A stretch of 64,000 nt of DNA from CALBTQ01 sp036725605 (lineage in GTDB: Bacteria > Lernaellota > Lernaellaia > Lernaellales > Lernaellaceae), in contig DAIMDW010000022.1 in the NCBI GenBank assembly GCA_036725605.1, positions 49,741 through 113,740 on the forward strand. Reading direction: 5' to 3'. The position numbers and the translations under genes were made by a program. Positions 17,626 through 25,882 of the stretch are shown piece after piece. The notes beneath the pieces are model-generated. The model saw only the letters and a program-made list of their open reading frames with translations, made no database searches and had not been told where the DNA came from. The first letter of the stretch is position 1. The number at the start of each line of letters is the position of its first letter.

Positions 17626-17946
17626 CTATTTGAAGAGCTTGGCGAACCGGTTCATCACGCCCTGGTTCTTGCTCTCCATCAGTTGGTCCAACTCGCCGTC
17701 GTCCAGGTAGATGCCCAGACACTCGGTGCACTTGTCGATTTTGACGCCTTCAAATTCCAGCTCGACCATTTCCATGCCGCATTTGGGGCAGCGCATCCAG
17801 TGCCGCTCTTTCAGGTTTTTGCGTTCCTCGGCTTTGAGGCGCTCGTGTTCGTCTTCGAGAGCTTTTTTCTTGCGTTCGAACTCCAGCTTGGCGAAGTATT
17901 CGTTTTCCTGTTTCCTGTTTCCTGGCTCCGCCTTTGACAATTTCAC
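17626..17946 (-). CDS. zf-TFIIB domain protein with repeat-controlled start
   Basis: A 106-aa protein: a charged Lys/Glu-rich coiled N-terminal half (about 1-48) followed by a TFIIB-type zinc ribbon with CPKCG and CTECLG knuckles (about 53-81) and the typical LDDGELDQL ending. Function unknown; such proteins are small cytosolic zinc binders. In the present sequence the domain is in frame only with a GTG at 17946. The better-placed ATG at 17950, which has GAGGGA upstream, is in another frame because of three tandem heptamers at 17904-17924; with one fewer copy it would read straight into the domain. See the separate repeat entry. Confidence 0.7.
   Translation of the reverse strand: MKLSKAEPGNRKQENEYFAKLEFERKKKALEDEHERLKAEERKNLKERHWMRCPKCGMEMVELEFEGVKIDKCTECLGIYLDDGELDQLMESKNQGVMNRFAKLFK
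17904..17924. repeat. Heptanucleotide tandem repeat (TTTCCTG)x3 in a coding start region
   Basis: Three perfect copies of TTTCCTG on the plus strand (CAGGAAA on the coding strand) within the first codons of the zf-TFIIB gene. Seven is not a multiple of three, so copy-number change by slippage shifts the frame between an ATG start (17950) and a GTG start (17946). Confidence 0.75.
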
Positions 17947-18063
17947 TCATTTCGCACTCCCTCTCATTTCTCAAATTCAAGCCGGCTGGGCTGTTAACTC
18001 TCCAGGATGTGCAAATGATTCGATTCGCCGGCAGCTTGATAGGGTACGTTTGGCGCGAACGAA

Positions 18064-21000
18064 CTACTCTTCTTCTTCGTTCTCACGCCAGATGGCCCGG
18101 TATTTGCCGATGATATAGGTATACGTCAGCATGACGCTGTACTCGTAGTAATCGTCGTTTTCCAGGCCGGTGCCGTACGAGGCATCCAGGCGCAGGCGAT
18201 GGTTGAGGGCCACCTGCCAGCCGACGCTGCCGAAGGCCGACAGGCCCCAGTTGTCCTCTTCCTCGTCGCCGACTTCGACCATGTTGTAGCTGGGCACCAG
18301 GCCGACGTTATAGAAGATGTCGCGCGTCGGATAATCGGACACCGCCAGGGGCAACGAGTGCGATTGATACAGTTCCGGCGCCCAGTAAACGGCGGTCTGG
18401 TTCGGCTGCTGATCGTCATAGGTCAGCCAGGTGTAACCGTAACCGGGCGTGAAGTACGGACCGTTGAAGAAGGTATAGCCGAGCCCCGCGTTGATCAGAT
18501 CGGATTGGTTGTCGTTGACCAGATCCGAGTCGTCCACCCAACTGTGGCGGTATTCGCCGGAGAGGGTCAGGCGCTCGATCGGCCAGACGCGCAACACGCC
18601 GCCGAGGTTGTCGTCGCCGATGCCTTCTTCCATGGCCAGCAACGTCTGGCGCATGTCTTCGCGGAAGTAATAGCCTTCCAGACCGACGTAATTGTAGATG
18701 TCGCCGCTGACCGCCGCGAGGTAGTTGTGCGTGTTGTCGATGCGGTCGTGGATGTTGTACGTGTACTCGCCGCGAACGGCGGCCTCGCCGAACAGGCCGA
18801 CTTTCGCGCCGACGGTCGGGCTGAGGCGGTCGATCATTTCGTAATTGGTGTCCAGGTGCCGCGCGGCAGTCACCTCGCCAAACGCTTCTGCTCCGTCCCA
18901 GAAACGATAGGTGAACCGGCTGCCGCCGCGATAGGTGCCCAGATAGGAGTTGAACCGCTTGGCCTCCTGATAGCCGACGAACACGTCGACGGTCGGCGCG
19001 CTTTCGTAACGCACGCGCTCGAGACCGGCCAGCGCTTCCTCGTTGCCCGGCGAGTAAATCAACGCCATTTTGTATTCGTGGCGCGCGCTGCTCCACATGC
19101 CCGACATCAGGTAGAGATGGCCCAACGCCAGATGGTAGTAGGCGTTCTCCGGATTCTGCCGGACCAGCTCTTCGTAGATGTACCGGGCCCGCTTGTAGCG
19201 GTTATGCGCGATCAGCTCCTCGGCCAGGCGGATGCGGTAACGCTCCTCCGCCTCGCTCATCCCCGGGGGGCCTTGAGGCACCCCCGGACCCCCGGCATAC
19301 GCTTTGCCCGGCCAGTTGAACCACTCGTCGAGCAGTTGGCTGGTCTGGACATATTCGATGTTATAGAGCTTGAGGAAATCACGCGCTTCCTGGTCCTTCG
19401 GATCGATGACCAGAATGCGTTTGTATTCGACGATCGCTTCGTCGACCTGACCGGCGCCTTTGTAGGAGCGGGCGAGGCCGCGGCGGGCGCGCACGTTCCA
19501 CGGATCGTCGGCGGTGACGTACTCGAGGTTGACGATCGCGTCGCTGTACATGCCCAGCGAGAGATACGCCCAACCCAGTTCCAGGCGAACCTGTTTGTCT
19601 TCCGGTTTTTTGTCGACGAGGATCTTGAACTGCTCGACCGACTCGGCGTAGCGCTCGGCGTAGTTGAGGTTCAACGCGTACTGCAGACGGTACTGATCGT
19701 CGTCCGGGTTGTCCTCGACGAGGATTTTGTAATGATCGGCCGCTTCGGCGAATTTCTCCTGGCTGGCGTAAACGTCGGCCACCAGTAGACGGACCTCTTC
19801 GTTCTTCGGCTCGTACTCCAGCACCTTCAGGCCGTGCTCGATGGCCTTGTCGTAGGTTTCCGGCGTCGCCGAATAAATCTGCGCCAGGTAGTAATGCGCG
19901 TCGATGTTGTCGTATTTGGCGTCGATTACCGCCTGGAATTCGACGATCGCCTTGTCCGATTGTTTTTGCGCCACGTAGATGCGGCCGAGCATCAGGTGCG
20001 CATCGACGTTGTCGGGTTCGAGTTCCACGGCGTTGCGATAGGCTTCCTCGGCTTTGCTGAACTCGCCGCGTTCGTAAAGCAGGCGGCCGTATTCCACGCG
20101 GGCGTCGACGTTCTTCGGATACTTGAGGAACAACTTGCGGTACAGGTCGATCGCCCGGTGATAGTACCGCCGATCCCAACTGTACATGTTGGCCAGCGCG
20201 AAGCTGGCTTCGAAGTTGTTCGGATTGCGCTTGAGAATCACTTCGTACTGGCGAATCGCGTCTTCGGTGCGATTGGTGTAGCTGAACAGCTTGGCCAGCT
20301 CCAGCCGCACGTCTTCGCGGTCGGGGTCCTGCGCCAGGATGATTTCGTACTGGCGGATCGCCTCTTTGTAGCGTTTGGCGTAACTGAGCGTTTGCGCCAG
20401 TTCCAGCCGCACGTCGGTGGCGTCGGGCCGTTTGTTCAGGCACCACGCGTACTGACCGACCGACGCGTTGTACTGTTGCGACCACGCGTACAGCCGGGCG
20501 AGGCGCAGATGCGCTTCGTAGTTGTCCGGCTCGCGTTTGAGAATTTCCAGCGTTTCGCGAATGGCCCAGGCGTAGGTGGCCGGGCTGTAGCTGAAGATGT
20601 CGGTCAGCGCGATGCGCGCGCCGATGTGGTTCGGGCAATATTGCAGCAGCGTGCGGTATTCGCGCACCGCTTCCTTGTTGCGGTTGTGGTTCTGCAGTTC
20701 CTGCGCCAGCAGGTAACGCAGATCGCAGTTGCCCGGATCGTCGCGCAGAATGCCGCGCATCTGCTCGATGTTGGCCGGGTATTCGCCCCACACGCCGTAG
20801 ATGTCGCCCCACGAGTTGGACAGCAGCCACCAGGCGCGATGATACTGGCCGGTCGTCGCGATGTAGCGCCGCGACAACAGGTAGTGGTTGTAGGACATTT
20901 CGGCGAAGGCGTTGACGTTGCTCGGATCGTTTTCGAGCACCTTTTTCTGCATGGCGATGGCGCGCTCGTAGCGGCCGTTTTTGCGGTCGATCACGCCCAG

Positions 21001-23364
21001 GCCGTAATAGGCTTCCGGGCTGTCCGGATTGGTCGAGAGCACTTCGCGGTATTCGACGACCGCCTTGTCGTACTGCTCGCGCTTGCGATAGATGCCGGCC
21101 AGACCCAGGTGCGCATGACCGTTTTTCGGATCGCGGTCGAGCACCCAGCGGTACTCCTTGTCGGCCAGATCCAGATCGTTGTGTTCCTCGTAGGCCTGCG
21201 CCAGGGCGAGGTGGACGCCGATGTCTTCCGGCTTCTCCTCCATCTTGGCGCGCAACTCGCGGATGACCTCGTCACTGCGGCCGGAGTACACCTTGGCCTT
21301 CATCATTTCCAGGTAGAGGTCCTGGTCGTCGGGACGCTTGGCCAGCAGTTGTTCGTAGGTGGTCAGCGACTCGTCGTACTGCTCGTTCCACGACAGCACG
21401 CGGGCCAGCAGCAGGCGCGTATCGTCGTCGGACGGATCCTGCTCCAGAATGTACTGGCACTCGCGAATCGCCTTATCGTAGTAGCCGCGATTCTGCGAGT
21501 AGAGATTGGCCAGACGGCGGTGCAGATCCAGATCGCTGAACTTCATCACGACCGCTTTTTCCAGGGCTTCGATCGCCTGGCTGACGTCCTGCTGATAGGC
21601 GTAGGCGTCGCCGAGGCCGCCGAGGACCTCGATGTTGGTCGGGTCGATTTGCGCGGCGCGACGGATCGAGTCGATCGACTTTTGATGGTTGTTCATCTTG
21701 CCGTACACCCAGGCCATGCCCAGGTAGGCGTCGACCGAGCGCGGATCGCGTTTGAGCACCTGCTCGTAGCTTTCGATCGAGCTCTTGTACGCCTTGTGCT
21801 GGGCGTACACTTCCGCGAGGCGCATGTGCGGTTCGGTCGCGTCGGGATGTTTCTCGGCCGCTTCGGTCAACGTGGAAACGGCTTTATTGAAATGATAGAT
21901 CTCGCTGCCGCGCGACATCAGCCAGCGCAGGCGGTTGATGACGCCGATTGCCTGTTTCTGGATGCGCTCCTGCAACTGCTCGCCGTACTTGATCTGGTGC
22001 AGGCTGTATTGATGATGCGCCCAGCCCAAACCGACCATCGCCAGCAGGTAGTTGGCGTGATCGTCAAGGATGTCTTCGTACAGGTCGATCGCATCGTCGT
22101 ACTTGCCGGCTTCGGTCAGCACCTCGGCCATCAGCAGTTGCGAGTCGACGTTGTCCGGTTCGATCTTGAGAATCTGCCGTGCGTGCTCGATGGCCTCGTC
22201 GTACTTGCGCGAGTTCATGTAGGCGCGCACCAGGTCGGTGCGGATTTGCACGTTCTCGGGGTACTTCTGCAGCAGCGCTTCGTACTGCTCGATGGCCATC
22301 GTGTGGTTGTTGGCGTACGAGTAGATGCGGGCCAGTTCGGCGCGAATCTCCACGTTGTCCGGCTGGCTCTTGAGCACTTCGCGGTACGCCGCCACCGCCT
22401 CGGGGTAGGTGGCCTCGTTCATCGCGTAGGCGCGGGCGAGGAAGATGCGCGCGTCGTTGTCCTCGGGATTGAGCTCGATGGCCTTCTTGAAGCATTCGAC
22501 CGCTTCGTTGATGCGCCGCTGTTCGGCGTAGATCAGGCCCTTCAAGCGCCAGGCGAAGGAATTTTTCGGTTCCTGCTGCAACACGATCTCGACCACCGCG
22601 GCCGCGTCGGTGTAGCGCTTGGCGTGATAGTAGGCCTGCGCGAGACCGATCAGGCTCTGTTCCCGCGTGTCGCGACGGCTGGCCAGATAGTTGAATTGCT
22701 TGACCGCGTCGTCATAGCGACCGGCCTGCGAAAGCGTGTTGGCGTATTCGAGCCGGATGTTGTCGTTATCCGGTTCCTGTTCCAGCAGGGCTTCGTAATG
22801 GGTGAGGGACTTGGCGAAATCGCCTTTCCAGGCGTAAACGCGCGCCGCGGACTGGTGGGCGCGTTTGTTCTTCGGATCGACTTTGAGCACGTTGCGGCAC
22901 TGTTCCAACGCCTTGTCGTAGGTGGCCGGTTTCCAGGAATACACCTCGGCCAGTTCGAGCATGGCGGTCGTGTTTTGCGGTTCTTTTTCCAAGAGCAGAT
23001 CCAGGTGTTTGACGGCATTGTCGACATCTTCGATCCAGGAGTACATCTGGGCCAGATGCAACCGGGTCGTTCCATCGTTGGGGTCGGCGGCGAGGACTTT
23101 TTCGTAGGCTTCGATGGCCAGCTTGGCGTAATCGGTGTTTTGCGGCGTGTACAGATTGAAATAGCAGTCGCCCAGGCGTTTCATCGCCTCGACGTTCTTC
23201 GCATCTTCGGCGACGGCCTTTTCGAAATAGGTAGCCGCCGATTTGTAATTTCCGCTGTTGTACAGCCCCAATCCCTGTTCATAGGGACCGGCCCACGCCG
23301 AGCCGGCGGCCAATATGACCGCCAAGACCACAAGTATGGCCCAATTACGTCCTCTGATCCGCAT
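18064..23364 (-). CDS. Giant TPR plus beta-barrel outer-membrane polysaccharide exporter
   Basis: A 1766-aa exported protein. ATG 23364 is chosen because AGGGGA lies upstream and it begins a clean signal peptide ending near ALA-type site SAWAG. Roughly forty tandem 34-residue TPR units (pattern A-xx-Y..AL.xx-P) fill residues about 27-1450, broken by a Gly/Pro-rich linker near residue 1350. The last about 310 residues (encoded by 18067-18996) switch to alternating aromatic/polar strands typical of a 16-stranded outer-membrane barrel, as in PgaA, BcsC and PelB. By family analogy it is the periplasmic scaffold and outer-membrane pore for the polymer made by the genes upstream. It is far longer than PgaA (about 800) or BcsC/PelB (about 1150-1200). 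The acidic EEEE C-terminus is unlike the usual terminal Phe. Confidence 0.82.
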   Translation of the reverse strand: MRIRGRNWAILVVLAVILAAGSAWAGPYEQGLGLYNSGNYKSAATYFEKAVAEDAKNVEAMKRLGDCYFNLYTPQNTDYAKLAIEAYEKVLAADPNDGTTRLHLAQMYSWIEDVDNAVKHLDLLLEKEPQNTTAMLELAEVYSWKPATYDKALEQCRNVLKVDPKNKRAHQSAARVYAWKGDFAKSLTHYEALLEQEPDNDNIRLEYANTLSQAGRYDDAVKQFNYLASRRDTREQSLIGLAQAYYHAKRYTDAAAVVEIVLQQEPKNSFAWRLKGLIYAEQRRINEAVECFKKAIELNPEDNDARIFLARAYAMNEATYPEAVAAYREVLKSQPDNVEIRAELARIYSYANNHTMAIEQYEALLQKYPENVQIRTDLVRAYMNSRKYDEAIEHARQILKIEPDNVDSQLLMAEVLTEAGKYDDAIDLYEDILDDHANYLLAMVGLGWAHHQYSLHQIKYGEQLQERIQKQAIGVINRLRWLMSRGSEIYHFNKAVSTLTEAAEKHPDATEPHMRLAEVYAQHKAYKSSIESYEQVLKRDPRSVDAYLGMAWVYGKMNNHQKSIDSIRRAAQIDPTNIEVLGGLGDAYAYQQDVSQAIEALEKAVVMKFSDLDLHRRLANLYSQNRGYYDKAIRECQYILEQDPSDDDTRLLLARVLSWNEQYDESLTTYEQLLAKRPDDQDLYLEMMKAKVYSGRSDEVIRELRAKMEEKPEDIGVHLALAQAYEEHNDLDLADKEYRWVLDRDPKNGHAHLGLAGIYRKREQYDKAVVEYREVLSTNPDSPEAYYGLGVIDRKNGRYERAIAMQKKVLENDPSNVNAFAEMSYNHYLLSRRYIATTGQYHRAWWLLSNSWGDIYGVWGEYPANIEQMRGILRDDPGNCDLRYLLAQELQNHNRNKEAVREYRTLLQYCPNHIGARIALTDIFSYSPATYAWAIRETLEILKREPDNYEAHLRLARLYAWSQQYNASVGQYAWCLNKRPDATDVRLELAQTLSYAKRYKEAIRQYEIILAQDPDREDVRLELAKLFSYTNRTEDAIRQYEVILKRNPNNFEASFALANMYSWDRRYYHRAIDLYRKLFLKYPKNVDARVEYGRLLYERGEFSKAEEAYRNAVELEPDNVDAHLMLGRIYVAQKQSDKAIVEFQAVIDAKYDNIDAHYYLAQIYSATPETYDKAIEHGLKVLEYEPKNEEVRLLVADVYASQEKFAEAADHYKILVEDNPDDDQYRLQYALNLNYAERYAESVEQFKILVDKKPEDKQVRLELGWAYLSLGMYSDAIVNLEYVTADDPWNVRARRGLARSYKGAGQVDEAIVEYKRILVIDPKDQEARDFLKLYNIEYVQTSQLLDEWFNWPGKAYAGGPGVPQGPPGMSEAEERYRIRLAEELIAHNRYKRARYIYEELVRQNPENAYYHLALGHLYLMSGMWSSARHEYKMALIYSPGNEEALAGLERVRYESAPTVDVFVGYQEAKRFNSYLGTYRGGSRFTYRFWDGAEAFGEVTAARHLDTNYEMIDRLSPTVGAKVGLFGEAAVRGEYTYNIHDRIDNTHNYLAAVSGDIYNYVGLEGYYFREDMRQTLLAMEEGIGDDNLGGVLRVWPIERLTLSGEYRHSWVDDSDLVNDNQSDLINAGLGYTFFNGPYFTPGYGYTWLTYDDQQPNQTAVYWAPELYQSHSLPLAVSDYPTRDIFYNVGLVPSYNMVEVGDEEEDNWGLSAFGSVGWQVALNHRLRLDASYGTGLENDDYYEYSVMLTYTYIIGKYRAIWRENEEEE

Positions 23365-23431
23365 CGAATTTCCCCTTGTCCGTCGACGCTTTGGTTGCCG
23401 CAAACACAAACGCGCCGAATGTGCCGTCTTC

Positions 23432-24547
23432 TTATTCCCCCGCGTTGAATAGGCGGAGGGTGATCAACGCTTCCAGATTGTCGAAACTGTAAACCTCATC
23501 GTCGCTGAAGCCGCCGTACATCGGCGAGAGCGGATTGAGGTTTTGAAACCCTTGCAACTTTCTGAGCAACCGGTCGCCCATCTCGCGATCGCCCGCCAAC
23601 CGGGCGTAACGCGCGGCCAGCGCGTACACGCTGGTCGACTCGAAAAACTGCGTCGGCTCGCCGGTCGTGCTGTCGTATTCGGCGTACAACACGCCGTCTT
23701 CCTTCAGCCGGTCGCGCATCCAATCGGCGAAGCGATGCGTGTCGCCTTCGATCGGCAGCGCGAACAACGCGCAATACAACTGGTTGATCATGTTCTGCCG
23801 CAGGCTTTCGTATTGGCCCGCGGTGAAGTCGTATCGCTCGTAATACAAGCCGCTTTCGCGCTGCGCGCCCAGCAACAATTTACCGGTCGACGCATGCACC
23901 GGCGCCCATCGTTCGTCTTCGGCGGCCAATGCGGCGAGAGTAAGCATGTCAGCATACGACAATCGCAGCGTTTCAGCCACCGTCGGCCGGCCGTAGTCGC
24001 GCCAGTTCAGAAAATCGCGCAAATGACCGTCGACCACCTCGTACTGGAGAACGTTTTCCGCGATGTCCAAAGCGAATTGCTTGTAGGAAATCGCTCCCCA
24101 TTTGCGATGCGCGGCCAGGGCGGCCCCGATGATGCGCAAATCGTCCACGCTGGCGCTGGTCCCCGCGACCAGGTCGCCGTTGTAACTGATCTTCCAATAA
24201 AAAAGACCGAACTGTCCGAGCATCTTCTTCTTGATGTAGTTCAACTGTTGATCGAACAACCGTTGATCCCCGGCCGCCACCGCATACTGCATGGCCAGAC
24301 CGGCCGTCTCGGACAACACACCCGAAGCCAGCAGATCGTCCGGGTCGTAGGTCGGAAACAACAACAACCGCCGGACCTTGCCGCTGGCGTAAATCGCCCC
24401 GTCTTCGCCGGCCAGCCGTTCCAGCACGAACCGCTTGGCCAGCATCTCCGCTTTTTCCGACGAAACCGTGGCCGGATAGGCCAGCAGACTCGTCGCCGCC
24501 AGAAGTATCACCGTCAGCAACCCATACAGAAGATGCCGCGGCCGCAA
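23432..24547 (-). CDS. GH8-like periplasmic hydrolase (BcsZ/PssZ-type)
   Basis: A 371-aa protein with an N-terminal hydrophobic signal or anchor (about 5-24) and an all-helical body. Two blocks match the glycoside hydrolase 8 pattern: LSETAGLAMQYAVAAGD, in which E80 sits where the GH8 general-acid Glu lies, and SASVDDLRIIGAAL with D135/D136 at the position of the second catalytic acid. Known GH8 members BcsZ (cellulose) and PssZ (Listeria ManNAc exopolysaccharide) are encoded with the synthase and trim the nascent chain in the periplasm. The start is TTG at 24547, immediately after the synthase TAA, with GAGGAAG inside the synthase 3' end. Substrate is unknown. Confidence 0.72.
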   Translation of the reverse strand: MRPRHLLYGLLTVILLAATSLLAYPATVSSEKAEMLAKRFVLERLAGEDGAIYASGKVRRLLLFPTYDPDDLLASGVLSETAGLAMQYAVAAGDQRLFDQQLNYIKKKMLGQFGLFYWKISYNGDLVAGTSASVDDLRIIGAALAAHRKWGAISYKQFALDIAENVLQYEVVDGHLRDFLNWRDYGRPTVAETLRLSYADMLTLAALAAEDERWAPVHASTGKLLLGAQRESGLYYERYDFTAGQYESLRQNMINQLYCALFALPIEGDTHRFADWMRDRLKEDGVLYAEYDSTTGEPTQFFESTSVYALAARYARLAGDREMGDRLLRKLQGFQNLNPLSPMYGGFSDDEVYSFDNLEALITLRLFNAGE

Positions 24548-25870
24548 TTACGCTTCCTCTTCCAGTTCGCGCACCCGGTCGCGACTCATCATCTTGTCTT
24601 CCTGGCGCTCGCGTAACTGATAACGCACCGTTTTATCCCAGACCGTGCCCTTGCGTTTGCGCACGAAACTCAGGAAGAAGGCGCGGAAAATAACGACGAT
24701 CCATACCTGACAATAGGTAATGTACATAAGGAAGGAGAGCACAATGTTGGGGAAGCTTTCCTCCTCTTCCAGGCTGATGGCGATCAATAACTCCATAAAG
24801 AAGAGCATCGCCGCCAGGAACCAAATAAAGCTGAAGGGGCCGACAAGGCCCAGCTTGACCACCCCCAGCAGGCTGAGCAGCGCGATCGCATCACTGAGAA
24901 TGAGGGCCATAAAGAAGATGTAATAGAGGCTGAACATGTAGAACAAGTCAACCATGACCCGTCGATTCTTCATCTGGAAGGCGACGCGCAGGAATTTGCT
25001 GATGATGTAGTTCATGCCCTGGGCCCAGCGGGTGCGCTGGCGGATGAACACGTTCAACTGTTGCGGTTCCTGCTCCCAGGTCACCGCGTAGGGCACGAAT
25101 TTGATGCGATACCCGAGCTCGTAGAGCCGGATGGAAAGTTCGGCGTCCTCGGCGATCGCTTCTTCGTCGAAGCGACCGGTTTTCTCCAGCACCTTGCGCC
25201 AGATGACGTAGTTGGTGCCGGGCAGCGTGGCCAGGTTGAAGATCTTGAAGCGGCCGCCCTGGATGATCCACTGGAAGGAAATGAATTCGATGTTGATGAA
25301 GCGGGTCAGCAGGTTCTGCCGGGCGTTGATCGTACGGACCTTGCCCAGCACCGCGCCCAGCTTCGGGTCGTCGACCAGGTTGGCGACCAGGTAGCGTAGC
25401 GAGTTGGGTTCGGGGCGGTTGTCGGCGTCGAAGATGCTGATGACGTCGCCCATCGCGTGTTCCAGGCCGACGTTGAGCGCGCGACTTTTGCCCTTGCCGC
25501 CTTCGCCGGCGGGAATGTTGACCAGCTTCACGTTGCGGTGCCGTTGGGCGATCTGCTCGACGATCTCGGCCGTGTCGTCGCTCGAACCGTCGTTGACGAT
25601 GATGATCTCATAACGTTCGCGCGGATAGTTGAACGCCAGCATCGCTTCGATCGTACGGCGGATCACCACGCCTTCGTTGTGCGCGGGAATCAGAATGGAG
25701 ACGAACGGGAAGGGGAACGGCTCGGTGAACAACCGCTGCCGTTCTTTCTCGCTGGTCAGGCCGTGCAGGAAGGCGAAGATCGTCAGCACGACGTTGAACA
25801 ACAGGAATAGCCAGATACCAATGGCTGACGCCAAAAAGAGCAAGTCGATGTAGACACTGGTATACGGCAC
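24548..25870 (-). CDS. Processive GT2 polysaccharide synthase (PgaC/BcsA/PssC-like)
   Basis: Inner-membrane beta-glycosyltransferase of 440 aa. Two N-terminal helices (about 8-36) precede a cytosolic GT-A domain with all processive GT2 signatures: D94 (VNDGSSDDT), DAD at 148-150, the ED pair at 241-242 (the TED-like catalytic base) and QRTRW at 278-282 (Q-x2-RW). Four or so C-terminal helices (about 308-402) form the translocation channel. There is no PilZ domain, so c-di-GMP sensing must be supplied in trans, plausibly by the degenerate GGDEF protein in the same operon. The start is GTG at 25870 with AGAGGT upstream. Sugar donor not determinable; UDP-GlcNAc or UDP-ManNAc are the best guesses from context. 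Confidence 0.88.
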   Translation of the reverse strand: MPYTSVYIDLLFLASAIGIWLFLLFNVVLTIFAFLHGLTSEKERQRLFTEPFPFPFVSILIPAHNEGVVIRRTIEAMLAFNYPRERYEIIIVNDGSSDDTAEIVEQIAQRHRNVKLVNIPAGEGGKGKSRALNVGLEHAMGDVISIFDADNRPEPNSLRYLVANLVDDPKLGAVLGKVRTINARQNLLTRFINIEFISFQWIIQGGRFKIFNLATLPGTNYVIWRKVLEKTGRFDEEAIAEDAELSIRLYELGYRIKFVPYAVTWEQEPQQLNVFIRQRTRWAQGMNYIISKFLRVAFQMKNRRVMVDLFYMFSLYYIFFMALILSDAIALLSLLGVVKLGLVGPFSFIWFLAAMLFFMELLIAISLEEEESFPNIVLSFLMYITYCQVWIVVIFRAFFLSFVRKRKGTVWDKTVRYQLRERQEDKMMSRDRVRELEEEA

Positions 25871-25882
25871 TTGTTCTTACCT

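Noticed and set aside
17750..17980. A separate 76-aa gene starting near the zf-TFIIB gene
   Set aside because: It is the out-of-frame reading from the ATG at 17950 created by the heptamer repeat; after the repeat it has no zinc-ribbon or other protein-like pattern.
19834..23448. A 1204-codon open frame on the plus strand opposite the TPR gene
   Set aside because: It is the antisense shadow of a GC-rich repeat gene; it has no ribosome site or domain and the minus-strand frame is clearly TPR.
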